Source of the DNA: REEB506 sp049317545
Lineage (GTDB): Bacteria; Pseudomonadota; Alphaproteobacteria; Caulobacterales; Aquidulcibacteraceae
Direction: 5' to 3'
DNA: 64,000 nt
Assembly: GCA_049317545.1 (NCBI GenBank)
Contig: JBMOIB010000002.1
Location: 1-64,000, forward strand
Shown here: positions 53,092 to 61,752 of the stretch, piece after piece
Numbering within the stretch: position 1 is the stretch's first letter
Layout: the number at the start of each line of letters is the position of its first letter
Program-made: the position numbers and the translations under genes
Notes under the pieces: model-generated
The model's input: the letters and a program-made list of their open reading frames with translations, nothing else
Told to the model about the DNA's origin: nothing
The model's database searches: none

Positions 53092-54033
53092 TCAACCCTT
53101 CTTGATGAAGTCGAAGGGCGAGCGCGGGGTCAGGCCGAACGATCCTTTTGGATTGGCGATGTCGCCAAGCAGCAATTCCAGGTGCAGGTGGATCGGGATC
53201 GGATAATCGGCTGTATTCCCCATCAGGCCGAGGCGCTGGCCCAGCTTGACCTTGGAGCCGATGTCCAGGGACGAGTCGAAGCTCGAAAGATGGCCGTAGC
53301 GCGTGTAAACGCCACCGCCGTGATCGATCACGATCATATTGCCGAAATCGGGCCGGTATTTCTTTTCCAGGATGACGCCATCTCCGGCGGCGAAGATGTC
53401 GACGCCGATGGGCGAATGATAATCGAGCCCCTTATGGACCTTTTGCCCGCGCGGGCCGAAGCCTGACGCAAGGCATCCTCCGCCCGTGGGATTCAGCATG
53501 AGAACCGCGCCGTTGACGTCGATGCGGCGCGGGTCGCCGGCGAGCACGCCGTTCGGGTCCGTGGCCGGACGATTGCTGATTGTCATTCTTGGGCACAGAC
53601 GGACTTGATCGAGCAGCGTCGCGGAGGATCCGGCTGTGGGCGGCGCCGACGTGGCGTTCTTGGCTTTCGCGCCGCTCGCGGCGGGCTTTTCACTAGCCGA
53701 CGGCGGCGGCGCGGAGGCTTGGTCCATTGCGGCGAGAGAAAAGCCGGACTCGTCCTGAACCGGGCCGGCGTCACGTTCGACGATCAGCGCTTTACCCGAC
53801 TGAGAGGCGATCACGGCGGCGTTGTCAGTGATTTTCTTGAAATCTTCGGCAGACACCTGGCCGCGCAGCGTTTCGAGCTTCTGGGCGTCGATTTTCGCGA
53901 GCTCCAACGCGCCGCGTGCGCGCTGAATGATCCTGTCGGTCACCGAGCTCGGCGCCGGATAAATCGAGCCGACGATCCAGCCGCCGCCCAATAGGAGAGC
54001 CGCAACGGCGGTGAACATCAGGCTTCGAAACAT
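53092..54033 (-). CDS. M23 family metallopeptidase
   Basis: The 313-residue protein has an N-terminal membrane anchor (about 5-23), a helical stalk, an Ala/Pro/Ser-rich linker (about 110-140) and a C-terminal LytM/M23 domain. Zinc ligands are in HKGLDYHS (His, Asp) and HLHLE (HxH). Such enzymes cut peptidoglycan cross-links or regulate amidases. It is downstream of the CorA-like gene on the same strand with an 80-bp gap. Confidence 0.92.
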   Translation of the reverse strand: MFRSLMFTAVAALLLGGGWIVGSIYPAPSSVTDRIIQRARGALELAKIDAQKLETLRGQVSAEDFKKITDNAAVIASQSGKALIVERDAGPVQDESGFSLAAMDQASAPPPSASEKPAASGAKAKNATSAPPTAGSSATLLDQVRLCPRMTISNRPATDPNGVLAGDPRRIDVNGAVLMLNPTGGGCLASGFGPRGQKVHKGLDYHSPIGVDIFAAGDGVILEKKYRPDFGNMIVIDHGGGVYTRYGHLSSFDSSLDIGSKVKLGQRLGLMGNTADYPIPIHLHLELLLGDIANPKGSFGLTPRSPFDFIKKG

Positions 54034-54112
54034 GCGAAATCCCCCTCGCGATCAGCTGGATCATGCAGCAAATTCTCTCGCGCCGACACGACGAAGTTCA
54101 GTTCTGTAGTCT

Positions 54113-55105
54113 CTAGCGGACGAGTTTGAGCGCCTTGAGGGCCAGGAATGCGCCAAGAATGGCCACGACCGTCAGAGCGCACACAATGGCGAAGCCCTGC
54201 GGATCTTCCCCGAACGCAATGCCCTTCAGGTTCATCCCGAAAGCGCCGACGATGATCGTCGGCGGCGCCATGAGCGCCGTCATGACCGTCAGCGCGTGGA
54301 GGGTGCGGTTGGTGGCCGCGGTCAGTTTGGTGTCGATCTCCTCGTGGATCAGGCGGGCGCGATCCTGCAACGCGGCGATCTCGTGATCGAGGTCTTCGGC
54401 CTTTTGGGCGAGCATTGGCAACACGGCCGCGAGGTTGGGGGGCAGCGCGACGCCGTGGCGGTGCATTGCGCGCGTGTAGGCCGTTCGCAGCAGCGCGGCG
54501 TCGCGTCGGCGACGTGAAAGGTCATGGCGCAAAGGGCCAATGGCCTTTTCCTCGAGGCCTGCGTTGTAGCCGAGCACACGGTCTTCGATCACGTCGAGTT
54601 TGTCGGCGAGGACGTCGATCTGGTTCTCTGCATCTTCGCAATAGGTCAAGCCGAGCGTCGTGAATGCCTCGAGGGGATTGTTCAGCCGAGCGCCTGGCGC
54701 CTGCAGGCGCTTGCGCAGGTCCTGCGTCACTTTGACGGCGTGTCGGCGCGCCGTGAGGAGCATGCGATCGTCGAACGCGAAGCGAAGGCGTCCGGCGCCG
54801 GTCTGTTTGCCGTCGAACTCGATCTCGAAGTCCGGCAACACGCCAAACGTCCATTTTCCAGCACACAGGACGCGCGGGGCGTCGTCGTCGCCTAGCAGGG
54901 TGTCGCGGGCGCTTTCCGGAACGTCCGGCACCGCGGCCAGATAGGCCCGCGCGCGTTGGTCGCTGAGCGCGAAATGCGCCCATGCCCAGTCGCAGCCTGC
55001 GCTCAAATCCGCCGCGGTCGCGCCCGGTGCGAGAGGCGACGGCGCGCCGTCATGAAACCTAAAGGCCCACAAATAGGCTTCGATCGAACTGGTCGATATC
55101 CGCAT
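54113..55105 (-). CDS. CorA/ZntB family divalent metal transporter
   Basis: The 330-residue protein has a long cytoplasmic domain and two C-terminal transmembrane helices with the pore motif GMN (AFGMNLKGI) between helix-1 and the loop, followed by FAIVCALTVVAILGAFLALK. The sequence leans toward ZntB-like zinc transport, but Mg or others cannot be ruled out. GGAGG lies five bases before ATG 55105 (MRISTSSIEAY); a 19-residue longer start at 55162 is less supported. It is divergent from the yidD-thrS operon. Confidence 0.9.
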   Translation of the reverse strand: MRISTSSIEAYLWAFRFHDGAPSPLAPGATAADLSAGCDWAWAHFALSDQRARAYLAAVPDVPESARDTLLGDDDAPRVLCAGKWTFGVLPDFEIEFDGKQTGAGRLRFAFDDRMLLTARRHAVKVTQDLRKRLQAPGARLNNPLEAFTTLGLTYCEDAENQIDVLADKLDVIEDRVLGYNAGLEEKAIGPLRHDLSRRRRDAALLRTAYTRAMHRHGVALPPNLAAVLPMLAQKAEDLDHEIAALQDRARLIHEEIDTKLTAATNRTLHALTVMTALMAPPTIIVGAFGMNLKGIAFGEDPQGFAIVCALTVVAILGAFLALKALKLVR

Positions 55106-55202
55106 GGGCGCCTCCGCCCGGCGTAGGAGGCTGCTTCGTTTCCGAAAGTCAATCTGCGCCATGCCCTCTACCGCCGCCCGGAACGATCAGGTAAAACGAG
55201 TC

Positions 55203-55262
55203 ATGTTTGCGCGCTCCTCGCCCTGCGTGATTGCGGTCGCCGCCACGACGACCACCAGCTGA
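55203..55262 (+). CDS. Candidate threonine-rich leader peptide upstream of yidD-thrS
   Basis: A 19-residue open frame starts at ATG 55203 and ends with Ala-Ala-Thr-Thr-Thr-Thr-Ser followed by TGA. The four Thr codons are ACG ACG ACC ACC (55245-55256). A strong hairpin begins two bases after the stop and the first long frame is yidD, then thrS. The ribosome site is weak (AGG 11 nt upstream). The frame can extend upstream to ATG 55161. No T-run follows the hairpin, so control would be by translation or Rho. Coincidence is possible. Confidence 0.35.
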   Translation: MFARSSPCVIAVAATTTTS

Positions 55263-55263
55263 A

Positions 55264-55297
55264 GCCGGCGGCGCGGTTCCGGGCGCGCCGCAACGGC
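55264..55297 (+). promoter_or_regulatory. Strong hairpin after the Thr leader, possible attenuator
   Basis: GCGGCGCG (55268-55275) pairs with CGCGCCGC (55284-55291), and GCCG (55264-55267) with CGGC (55294-55297) past a two-base AA bulge. The loop GTTCCGGG could pair with CCCCGGAAAC just downstream, giving a competing fold or pseudoknot. It ends 64 bp before the yidD start. Confidence 0.45.
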
Positions 55298-55361
55298 TGC
55301 GATGATCCCCGGAAACGAACGCCTCCCGCCGCCGCGCTCCAGTCCCGCATCGACGATCGCT

Positions 55362-55655
55362 ATGCCGAGCCTGCCCGCCCGCGCACTCCTCGCGCTGATC
55401 CAGCTCTACAAATGGACATTGTCGCCCCTAATCGGGCGCGATTGCCGGTATTTGCCGACGTGCTCGACCTACACCGCTGATGCGATCCGCGCCCATGGCG
55501 CCTGGGTCGGCGGCTGGATGGGCACGGCCCGGCTTTGCCGCTGCCATCCGTGGGGCGGATCGGGCTTCGACCCGGCGCCCTTGGTCCGCCCTCGCGTGCG
55601 TTGGTTCGAGCCCTGGCGGTACGGCGACTGGCGCGGCGGCGTCCGCAACCCCTGA
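55362..55655 (+). CDS. yidD: Membrane protein insertion efficiency factor YidD
   Basis: The 97-residue protein carries the YidD core: IQLYKWTLSPLIGRDCRYLPTCSTYTADAI, then RCHPWGGSGFDP. It helps YidC-mediated insertion at the inner membrane through an amphipathic N-terminal helix. In many genomes yidD is near yidC or rnpA; here it precedes thrS by 18 bp, a pairing found in alphaproteobacteria. ATG 55302 would add a Pro/Ser-rich N-terminus that does not fit the family. Confidence 0.92.
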   Translation: MPSLPARALLALIQLYKWTLSPLIGRDCRYLPTCSTYTADAIRAHGAWVGGWMGTARLCRCHPWGGSGFDPAPLVRPRVRWFEPWRYGDWRGGVRNP

Positions 55656-55673
55656 AGTTTTGAAGGTCAGATC

Positions 55674-57614
55674 ATGCTCTCATTCACGTTCCCCGACGGC
55701 GCGGTCCGTCAGTATCCGGACGGCTCCACGCCGCTGTCGATCGCCGAGTCCATCTCCAAGGGCCTCGCAAAGAAGGCGGTCGCCGCCAAGGTCGATGGTC
55801 AATGGTGGGATCTCGCCCGGCCCCTCGAGAAGGACGCCGCCTTTGAACTCGTCACGCGCGACACGCCCGCCGGGCTCGAGGTCCTGCGCCACGACGCAGC
55901 CCATGTGCTGGCCCAGGCCGTCCAGGAGCTCTTTCCGGGCACGCAGGTGACGATCGGCCCGGTCGTCGACGACGGCTTCTATTACGACTTCGCCCGTGAC
56001 GCGCCGTTTTCGACGGACGACTTCGAGAAGATCGAACGCCGGATGCGCGAGATCGTCGACGCCGATCTGCCGATCACCCGCGAAGTCTGGGACCGCGAGG
56101 CCGCGATCGCGCATTTCAACGAGATCGGCGAGCGCTTCAAAGCCCAGATCATCGACGACATCATCCCGCCGGGCGAAGCGATTACGGTCTATCGCCAAGG
56201 CGCCGACTGGAAGGACCTATGCCGCGGCCCGCATCTGCCGTCGACCGGTCGTCTCGGGAAGGCGTTCAAGCTCATGAAACTCGCCGGCGCCTATTGGCGC
56301 GGCGACGCCAAGAACGCGCAGCTCCAGCGAATCTACGGCACGGCATGGGCCGACGAGAAGCAACTCGAAGCGTATCTGACGCGGCTGGAAGAGGCCGAGA
56401 AGCGCGACCACCGCAGGCTAGGCCGCCAGCTCGGCCTCTTCCATATGCAGGAAGAAGGTCGGGGCATGGTGTTCTGGCACGAGAAGGGCTGGACGCTGTG
56501 GCGGACGATCGAGACCTATCTGCGCCGCCGCCTCGAGGCCGCCGGGTACTTTGAAGTCAAAACGCCGCAAGTGCTTGATCGGACGTTCTGGGAGATGTCC
56601 GGACACTGGGACAAATACCGCGAGAACATGTTCGTCTGCGAGACGGCGGAAGAAGAAACACTGTCCCTCAAGCCGATGAACTGCCCGGGCCATGTTCAGA
56701 TCTTCAAGTTCGGCCAGCGCTCCTACAAGGAACTGCCGATGCGCATGGCCGAGTTCGGCGCCTGCCATCGCTATGAACCGTCCGGTTCCCTTCACGGCCT
56801 GATGCGCGTGCGGGCGTTCACGCAGGACGACGCCCACATCTTCTGCCGCGAGGATCAGATCGAAACGGAAGTCGCCGATTTCATTCGGCTCGTGCGCGTT
56901 GTGCACGCCGACTTCGGACTGACCGCAAGCCACGTCAATCTCGGCACGCGCCCAGAAAAGCGCGCCGGGACGGACGCCTTCTGGGACAAGGCCGAAGCGA
57001 TGATGACCAATGCGGCGCGCATGGCCGACATCGAGCCCGTGATCGCCGAGGGCGACGGCGCGTTCTATGCGCCGAAGCTCGACTTCATCGTCCGTGATGC
57101 GATCGGCCGCGAATGGACCTGCGGCACGATCCAGCTGGATTATGTCCTGCCGGAACGGCTCGATGCCGAATATGTCGGCGAGGACGGCGCCAAGCATCGG
57201 CCGGTGATGCTGCATCGCGCCATTCTCGGCTCGTTTGAACGCTTCATGGGCATCCTGATCGAGAACTTCGCCGGCGCTTTTCCGCTCTGGCTGGCGCCGG
57301 TTCAGGTTGCGGTCGCGACGATCACGTCGGACGCGGAGCCCTATGCGGAGGAGGTCGCCGCGACCCTGCGTCGGGCGGGGCTGCGCGTCGAAACGGATCT
57401 GCGCAACGAGAAGATCAATCTGAAGATCAGAGAATTGTCTTTGGCCAAGACCCCGGTGATCGCCGTCGTTGGCCGCAAGGAAGCCGAGGACCGGAAAGTC
57501 GCGCTGCGGCGATTGGGCGGCGACGCCCAGACCGTGCTGACGCTCGACGAAGCGGCGCGGATCTTGGCGGCCGAGGCGGCGGCGCCCGACTTGGCGGCGA
57601 TGGGCGTCGACTGA
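55674..57614 (+). CDS. thrS: Threonyl-tRNA synthetase
   Basis: The 646-residue class II synthetase has a TGS domain (1-62), the editing domain with the HDAAHVLAQA motif and a YYDF stretch, the zinc-binding catalytic core (MNCPGHVQIF, ACHRYEPSGSLHGLMRVRAFTQDDAHIFC) and an anticodon-binding C-terminus. It charges tRNA-Thr and proofreads Ser. The yidD stop is 18 nt upstream. A threonine-codon leader lies further upstream. Confidence 0.97.
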   Translation: MLSFTFPDGAVRQYPDGSTPLSIAESISKGLAKKAVAAKVDGQWWDLARPLEKDAAFELVTRDTPAGLEVLRHDAAHVLAQAVQELFPGTQVTIGPVVDDGFYYDFARDAPFSTDDFEKIERRMREIVDADLPITREVWDREAAIAHFNEIGERFKAQIIDDIIPPGEAITVYRQGADWKDLCRGPHLPSTGRLGKAFKLMKLAGAYWRGDAKNAQLQRIYGTAWADEKQLEAYLTRLEEAEKRDHRRLGRQLGLFHMQEEGRGMVFWHEKGWTLWRTIETYLRRRLEAAGYFEVKTPQVLDRTFWEMSGHWDKYRENMFVCETAEEETLSLKPMNCPGHVQIFKFGQRSYKELPMRMAEFGACHRYEPSGSLHGLMRVRAFTQDDAHIFCREDQIETEVADFIRLVRVVHADFGLTASHVNLGTRPEKRAGTDAFWDKAEAMMTNAARMADIEPVIAEGDGAFYAPKLDFIVRDAIGREWTCGTIQLDYVLPERLDAEYVGEDGAKHRPVMLHRAILGSFERFMGILIENFAGAFPLWLAPVQVAVATITSDAEPYAEEVAATLRRAGLRVETDLRNEKINLKIRELSLAKTPVIAVVGRKEAEDRKVALRRLGGDAQTVLTLDEAARILAAEAAAPDLAAMGVD

Positions 57615-57732
57615 CGGGGTGAGCCCGCCTTCAGACGGACGAGCCTGAAAAGCGATCAGTCCGCATCCAGGCGCCGTGGCCAGGGCTCATTCCGTGCTGG
57701 CGATGCACATGGTTGCGAATAAGCGCTCTCCA

Positions 57733-57767
57733 GCGGAATGCGGCGTCTTGTAGCCGCCGCATTCCGC
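57733..57767. other. Perfect 11-bp hairpin ahead of the glycosyltransferase gene
   Basis: GCGGAATGCGG (57733-57743) pairs with CCGCATTCCGC (57757-57767) over a 13-nt loop. It ends 15 bp before the start at 57783 and 119 bp after thrS. No T-run follows, so it may be an RNA leader element, a processing site, or a regulator site rather than a terminator. Confidence 0.5.
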
Positions 57768-57782
57768 GTTAGGCTCAGGGTT

Positions 57783-58664
57783 ATGGATCCCAAAGCCACG
57801 CGATCCACGTCCGCGACCACCGAAACGGACGTGCGCGTCTCAGCGATTGTCGTAGTCACGCAAGACGCCGGATCGGCGTCTCTCGACTTATGTCTGCGCA
57901 GCGTGCTGTCTGACCCATGGGTCGACGAGTTGATCCTTGTCGACGCTGGCGCCGACGCGCAGATCGGCTCCACCATGCGCGCGCTCAAGGCCGATCGCCG
58001 GGATGTCATGCTGATGCGCGTTCCCGCGGCGATTGGCGTGGCCGAAGCGCGCAATCGAGCCGTCATTCATGCGCGGGGCCGCTGGCTCCTGTTTGTGCAA
58101 CCGAACGTAGCGCTGCAGCGTGGCGCGGTGGCGCGCATGGTGGCCGCCGGCCGCTCGGCCGCTTCGCCATGGATCGTCGGCGGCCGCGTTCTCGACGCCA
58201 AGGGGCGCGAACGCCTCGACGCGCGTGGCCCGTTGCCGACCCTCGGCTCCTCGTTTGCAGCGGCTGTTGGCTTGCGGCGCAAGGCGCCTGCGCCTGGCGC
58301 CTTGCCGACGCTCGTCGCTGCTGTCGGCGGACAGATGATGATGACGCCGCGCGCCGACTTCGTTGGTTTGGGCGGCTTCGACGATTCGGAACTCGAGCCC
58401 GCCGAGGCGTTCGACCTCTGCCGGCGCGCCGCCGACGCCGGCGGACAGATTCGCTTCGCCCCTCGGGCTGAGGGCGTTGAGTTTTCAGCAAATTCCCGGG
58501 CCGGCGCCGCTGCGGCCGGTCGCGCCGCGCGGGGTTTGTCCCGGTATCTGGCGCGCGCGGCCCGCACGCCGCGTGAGCGCGCTGCCGTTGCTATGTTCTC
58601 GCCATTAATGGCGGCGCTCATGGTGTTGCGCGGGATTGTCGAAGGATTGCGCCGCCGCCGTTGA
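57783..58664 (+). CDS. Glycosyltransferase-2-like protein lacking the canonical DxD
   Basis: The 293-residue protein has a GT-A start (RVSAIVVVTQDAGSASLDLCLRSVL, VDELILVDAGA) and the GVAEARNRAVIHARGRWLLFV run. In active GT2 enzymes this run ends in a metal-binding DxD; here it reads VQPNV. The segment GGFDDSELEPAEAFDLCRRAADAGGQIRFAP is GT2-like. A C-terminal amphipathic or membrane helix follows. Activity is therefore doubtful; it may be a partner or pseudoenzyme. ATG 57783 follows a strong hairpin. Confidence 0.75.
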   Translation: MDPKATRSTSATTETDVRVSAIVVVTQDAGSASLDLCLRSVLSDPWVDELILVDAGADAQIGSTMRALKADRRDVMLMRVPAAIGVAEARNRAVIHARGRWLLFVQPNVALQRGAVARMVAAGRSAASPWIVGGRVLDAKGRERLDARGPLPTLGSSFAAAVGLRRKAPAPGALPTLVAAVGGQMMMTPRADFVGLGGFDDSELEPAEAFDLCRRAADAGGQIRFAPRAEGVEFSANSRAGAAAAGRAARGLSRYLARAARTPRERAAVAMFSPLMAALMVLRGIVEGLRRRR

Positions 58665-58704
58665 GCGCCGCGCGTCTTTTTCAAACCTTTGATGAAATTT
58701 TTTC

Positions 58705-58719
58705 GTCCACTGTCTGGAC
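58705..58719. promoter_or_regulatory. Palindrome upstream of the IclR-type gene
   Basis: GTCCA-CTGTC-TGGAC is a 15-bp palindrome with 5-bp arms, about 86 bp before the IclR-type ATG, beside an AT-rich patch (GATGAAATTTTTTCG). IclR-family operators are often about this size. Autoregulation is inference only. Confidence 0.3.
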
Positions 58720-58804
58720 TTTGATCGTCCTGGCGCCATTTCCAGCTGTGTCCGAGGCGAGCGGTTCGCCTGGGGGTTATGTTGGAAAGGGTCGGGAAGC
58801 GACC

Positions 58805-59098
58805 ATGAACGCAACGAAGCCGGAACCCGTTCGCCCCATTCGCGCCCTTCTGCGCGGCTTGCAAGCGCTCGCGGCGCTGACGGCCGGCGAAGGCTTGACC
58901 GTCACCGAAACGGCCCGCCGCGCGCGCCTGCCGCGGACGACGGCCTATCGCGTGCTCGAGACCCTGCGTCTCGGCGGCTATGTCGAGCGTGACGCGGACG
59001 ACCGGTACCGATCCACGCCGAAAGCTGCTGAGCTCGCTTTGGGCGGCCCTGCGCATACCAATGGCGCTTCAAACGGCGCGCGTCAGTCAGCCGCCTGA
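58805..59098 (+). CDS. Short IclR-type winged-helix protein
   Basis: A 97-residue protein holding only the IclR N-terminal winged helix: RPIRALLRGLQALAALTAGEGLTVTETARRARLPRTTAYRVLETL, then GYVERDADDRY. Typical IclR regulators are about 250 residues with a C-terminal ligand domain, absent here. It may act as a ligand-free repressor or be a degraded remnant; codon use is in keeping with neighbours. The 3' end overlaps the convergent mannosyltransferase-like gene by 16 bp. Confidence 0.78.
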   Translation: MNATKPEPVRPIRALLRGLQALAALTAGEGLTVTETARRARLPRTTAYRVLETLRLGGYVERDADDRYRSTPKAAELALGGPAHTNGASNGARQSAA

Positions 59099-60819
59099 AC
59101 GGCGCGCTCGACCCTCCCAGGCTGCAGGGCGACGGTTTCGCCGTTCGAATAGTTCTGGCCGGTAACGGTCGGACCGATCGGCGCAAACCGTAACCCGCGC
59201 GCGGCTAATTCCCTGTCGAGATTTGATCGCTCGCGCTGCTCAACGAGCATTGCCGCATCGGCGGGCGCTTGGCGCCCTGCCGCCTCGCCGTCTATGAGCT
59301 TTGCTGCTGTAATCGTTGAGAAAACCAAGCTCGGTTCGCGATAGCCGACGATCCAGAACGGGCCGACGCCGGCGCTCAGCCTCGGATGGAGCGCCGCGTC
59401 CGCCAGCGCGCGCGAGGCCGCCCTACTGACGAGGACCTTGTCCATCTGCGGCGCGAAGCGTTCCCGCGCGGTAATGGAGAAAGCGAGCCCGGCCGTCACG
59501 GCCAGGGCCAGCCACGCCTCCGGCCGCCTTGTCATTGCAAGCGCGACGAGCCAAGCCGCCGCCGCCGCTCCGCCGACCACTGCAGTCTCCGCCATTCGCG
59601 AACGGGCGAGGGTTTCGGCGCCGGGAAAAAGCGTGGTCATCGCCGCACAAACAGCCACCAGCGCCGCTGCGGCGAAGCTGGCGAGCGCGACAGACGCCCA
59701 TCGTGTGCGCGTCCAGGTCTTGTCCATCATCGCGACCAGGCCGGCCCCAGCGAGAAGCGCGATCGCCGGGTAAGCGGGCAGCGTGTAATGGGCGAGTTTC
59801 GTCGGCGTGAGTTCGAACATCAGGAAGGTCGGCACGGCCCAGGCGACCAGGAACCGCAGGGTCGAATACTCGTCCGAAGCCCTTGGCGCCCTTGCGGCCG
59901 CCCAGGCCAATCGCGCCGCCGGAACAAGGGCGATGGCCATGGGAAAAGAAAGAATCGGCAGCAGGGCCAGATGCAGCCCGGGCGGCGTAAAGGGGTGCTC
60001 GCCGCCGCCCGAGATCTTCGTACCGAGATCATGGCCCACGGCTTCGCTCAGAAATGCGCCGCCTGTCGAAATCTGGATGGCGATCACCCAGGGCGCGACG
60101 ATGGCGGCCGCCGCGAGCGGGCCCCAAACTTGAAGCAATGGTCGCATCCAGGCCGCGCGCCGCTCCCAAAGCGCAAGCGCGCCGAGCGTGAGGGCCGCGA
60201 CGAGGGGCGTGATCGGCCCCTTGACCAGGATGCCGACGCCGAGCGCCGCCCAGGCGAGAAACGCCAGCCCGAAACCCGATTGGTCGGGGCGGCGCACGCG
60301 CAGATGCGCCAACGCGGCGAGCGTCAACGTCGTGACGCCGCACAGGACCGCGTCGGTCTTGGCGATCATGCCTTCGGTGCTCAGCAGCAGGCAGACGCCC
60401 AAAAGCGCTGCGCCGATGAAGGCCGCCCGTCGTCCGACCAAAGCGGTTCCAGCCCAGAGCGCCGCGAGCGCCGCAAGCACGGCGCCGGCCATAGAGGGCA
60501 AACGATAGGCCCAGATTTCCCGCGCCTCGACGCTCGACGTCGCCGCAACCGCGGCCGCCTGCAGCCAGTGGATGCCGACCGGCTTCTTGTTGCGGGGATC
60601 GTCCTGCACGGCGATGCGCACGAAGTCGCCGGTTTCGAGCATTTGGGCCGTCGCCTGCGCGAACCGGCTTTCGTCGCGGTCGAGCGGCGGGATCGAGAAG
60701 AAGCCCGGCAGAGCGCCGCATATCGTCAGCGCCGCGATCAAGGCGTAGGCGCGCCAACCGCGGGTGATGAGATCAAGAACGTCGGCGCGCGGCCGTACGG
60801 GGGCGAGGGGCGAGATCAC
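59083..60819 (-). CDS. ArnT/PMT-like membrane glycosyltransferase
   Basis: The 578-residue protein has about a dozen transmembrane helices and the GT83 N-terminal motif PPLDRDESRFAQATAQMLETGDF, whose acidic pair is catalytic in ArnT. KKPVGIHWLQ and PTKLAHYTLPAYP also fit. It likely transfers a lipid-linked sugar at the inner membrane outer face. The GTG at 60819 is the most reasonable start; upstream residues are Ser/Thr-rich and antisense to the GT2 gene. The divergent GT2 at 60932 may supply the polyprenyl-phosphate sugar. Confidence 0.85.
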   Translation of the reverse strand: MISPLAPVRPRADVLDLITRGWRAYALIAALTICGALPGFFSIPPLDRDESRFAQATAQMLETGDFVRIAVQDDPRNKKPVGIHWLQAAAVAATSSVEAREIWAYRLPSMAGAVLAALAALWAGTALVGRRAAFIGAALLGVCLLLSTEGMIAKTDAVLCGVTTLTLAALAHLRVRRPDQSGFGLAFLAWAALGVGILVKGPITPLVAALTLGALALWERRAAWMRPLLQVWGPLAAAAIVAPWVIAIQISTGGAFLSEAVGHDLGTKISGGGEHPFTPPGLHLALLPILSFPMAIALVPAARLAWAAARAPRASDEYSTLRFLVAWAVPTFLMFELTPTKLAHYTLPAYPAIALLAGAGLVAMMDKTWTRTRWASVALASFAAAALVAVCAAMTTLFPGAETLARSRMAETAVVGGAAAAAWLVALAMTRRPEAWLALAVTAGLAFSITARERFAPQMDKVLVSRAASRALADAALHPRLSAGVGPFWIVGYREPSLVFSTITAAKLIDGEAAGRQAPADAAMLVEQRERSNLDRELAARGLRFAPIGPTVTGQNYSNGETVALQPGRVERAVQAAD

Positions 60820-60931
60820 GGGCGGGAACGATAGTGCCCGACCGTCTCCAGGGCCAGCGGGTGACGTCGGCGATTCAACGGAGTAAGAGGGCCGACCCGC
60901 CAAAGCGCGGGACGAAAGGACCGATCCGAAC

Positions 60932-61663
60932 GTGGCCGAAGCCGTCGAACTCAGCGTCGTCGTCCCCATGCATGACGAGGCCGGCAATGCTTCCGTGCTG
61001 GTCGGCGAGATCGCTGCGGCGTTGGCCGGCCGTTCCTTCGAGATCCTCGTCGTCGACGATTGCAGCCGCGACGCCACCCGCGCGGAACTCGCTGCGGCCC
61101 GCGAGAAGGTCCCGCAGCTGCGGATTCTCGTTCACCGCAAGAACGCTGGGCAAAGCCGCGCGATCCGTTCCGGCGTGCTCGCCGCCCGCGCGCCGATCGT
61201 GGCGACGCTCGACGGCGACGGCCAGAACGACCCCGCCGATTTGCCGCGATTGGCGGCCCGCCTCACCCGTCCAGACGCGCCGCCGGGCCTTGCGATGGTG
61301 CAGGGCGAGCGCGCCAAACGGCAGGATGACGCCGCCAAGCGGCTGGCTTCACAGCTCGCGAACGGCGTGCGCAAGCGGCTCCTGGCCGACGGCGCCGTCG
61401 ATTCCGGATGCGGCATCAAGGTGTTCCGTCGTGAAGCCTTCACGCGGCTCCCGTATTTTGACCATATGCATCGCTACATGGCCGCCTTGATGTTGCGAGA
61501 AGGCTATGGCGTCGAATTTTTGCCAGTGAACCATAGACCTAGGGGCGCTGGCCGGTCGAAATACACCAACCTGGGCCGTCTCGCGGCGGCCATGTCCGAC
61601 TTGTTCGGCGTGATGTGGTTGCGCAGCAGGTTTCGGGATCCAGGCGGGGCGGATGAGCTATGA
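60932..61663 (+). CDS. Family 2 glycosyltransferase, polyprenyl-phosphate sugar transferase-like
   Basis: The 243-residue protein matches dolichol-phosphate mannosyltransferase-like enzymes: ELSVVVPMHDEAGNASVLV (6-24), EILVVDDCSRDAT, KNAGQSRAIRSG and the metal site TLDGDGQNDP. It should load a sugar onto a polyprenyl phosphate, the donor used by ArnT/PMT-like proteins. GTG 60932 has AAAGGA upstream. It is divergent from the ArnT-like gene and overlaps an ATG of the following frame. Confidence 0.9.
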   Translation: MAEAVELSVVVPMHDEAGNASVLVGEIAAALAGRSFEILVVDDCSRDATRAELAAAREKVPQLRILVHRKNAGQSRAIRSGVLAARAPIVATLDGDGQNDPADLPRLAARLTRPDAPPGLAMVQGERAKRQDDAAKRLASQLANGVRKRLLADGAVDSGCGIKVFRREAFTRLPYFDHMHRYMAALMLREGYGVEFLPVNHRPRGAGRSKYTNLGRLAAAMSDLFGVMWLRSRFRDPGGADEL

Positions 61664-61752
61664 GTCGAGGGAATTCAGGGGCTGAGTCGGCGGCGATCGC
61701 GATTGAGGGGGCTCGACGCGCACGCAGCGGCAAACGGAGGGAGTCTGATCCG

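Noticed and set aside
55106..55202. Extension of yidD or of the leader frame upstream to ATG 55161
   Set aside because: The longer leader adds residues without a better ribosome site; the 55203 start is the more compact reading.
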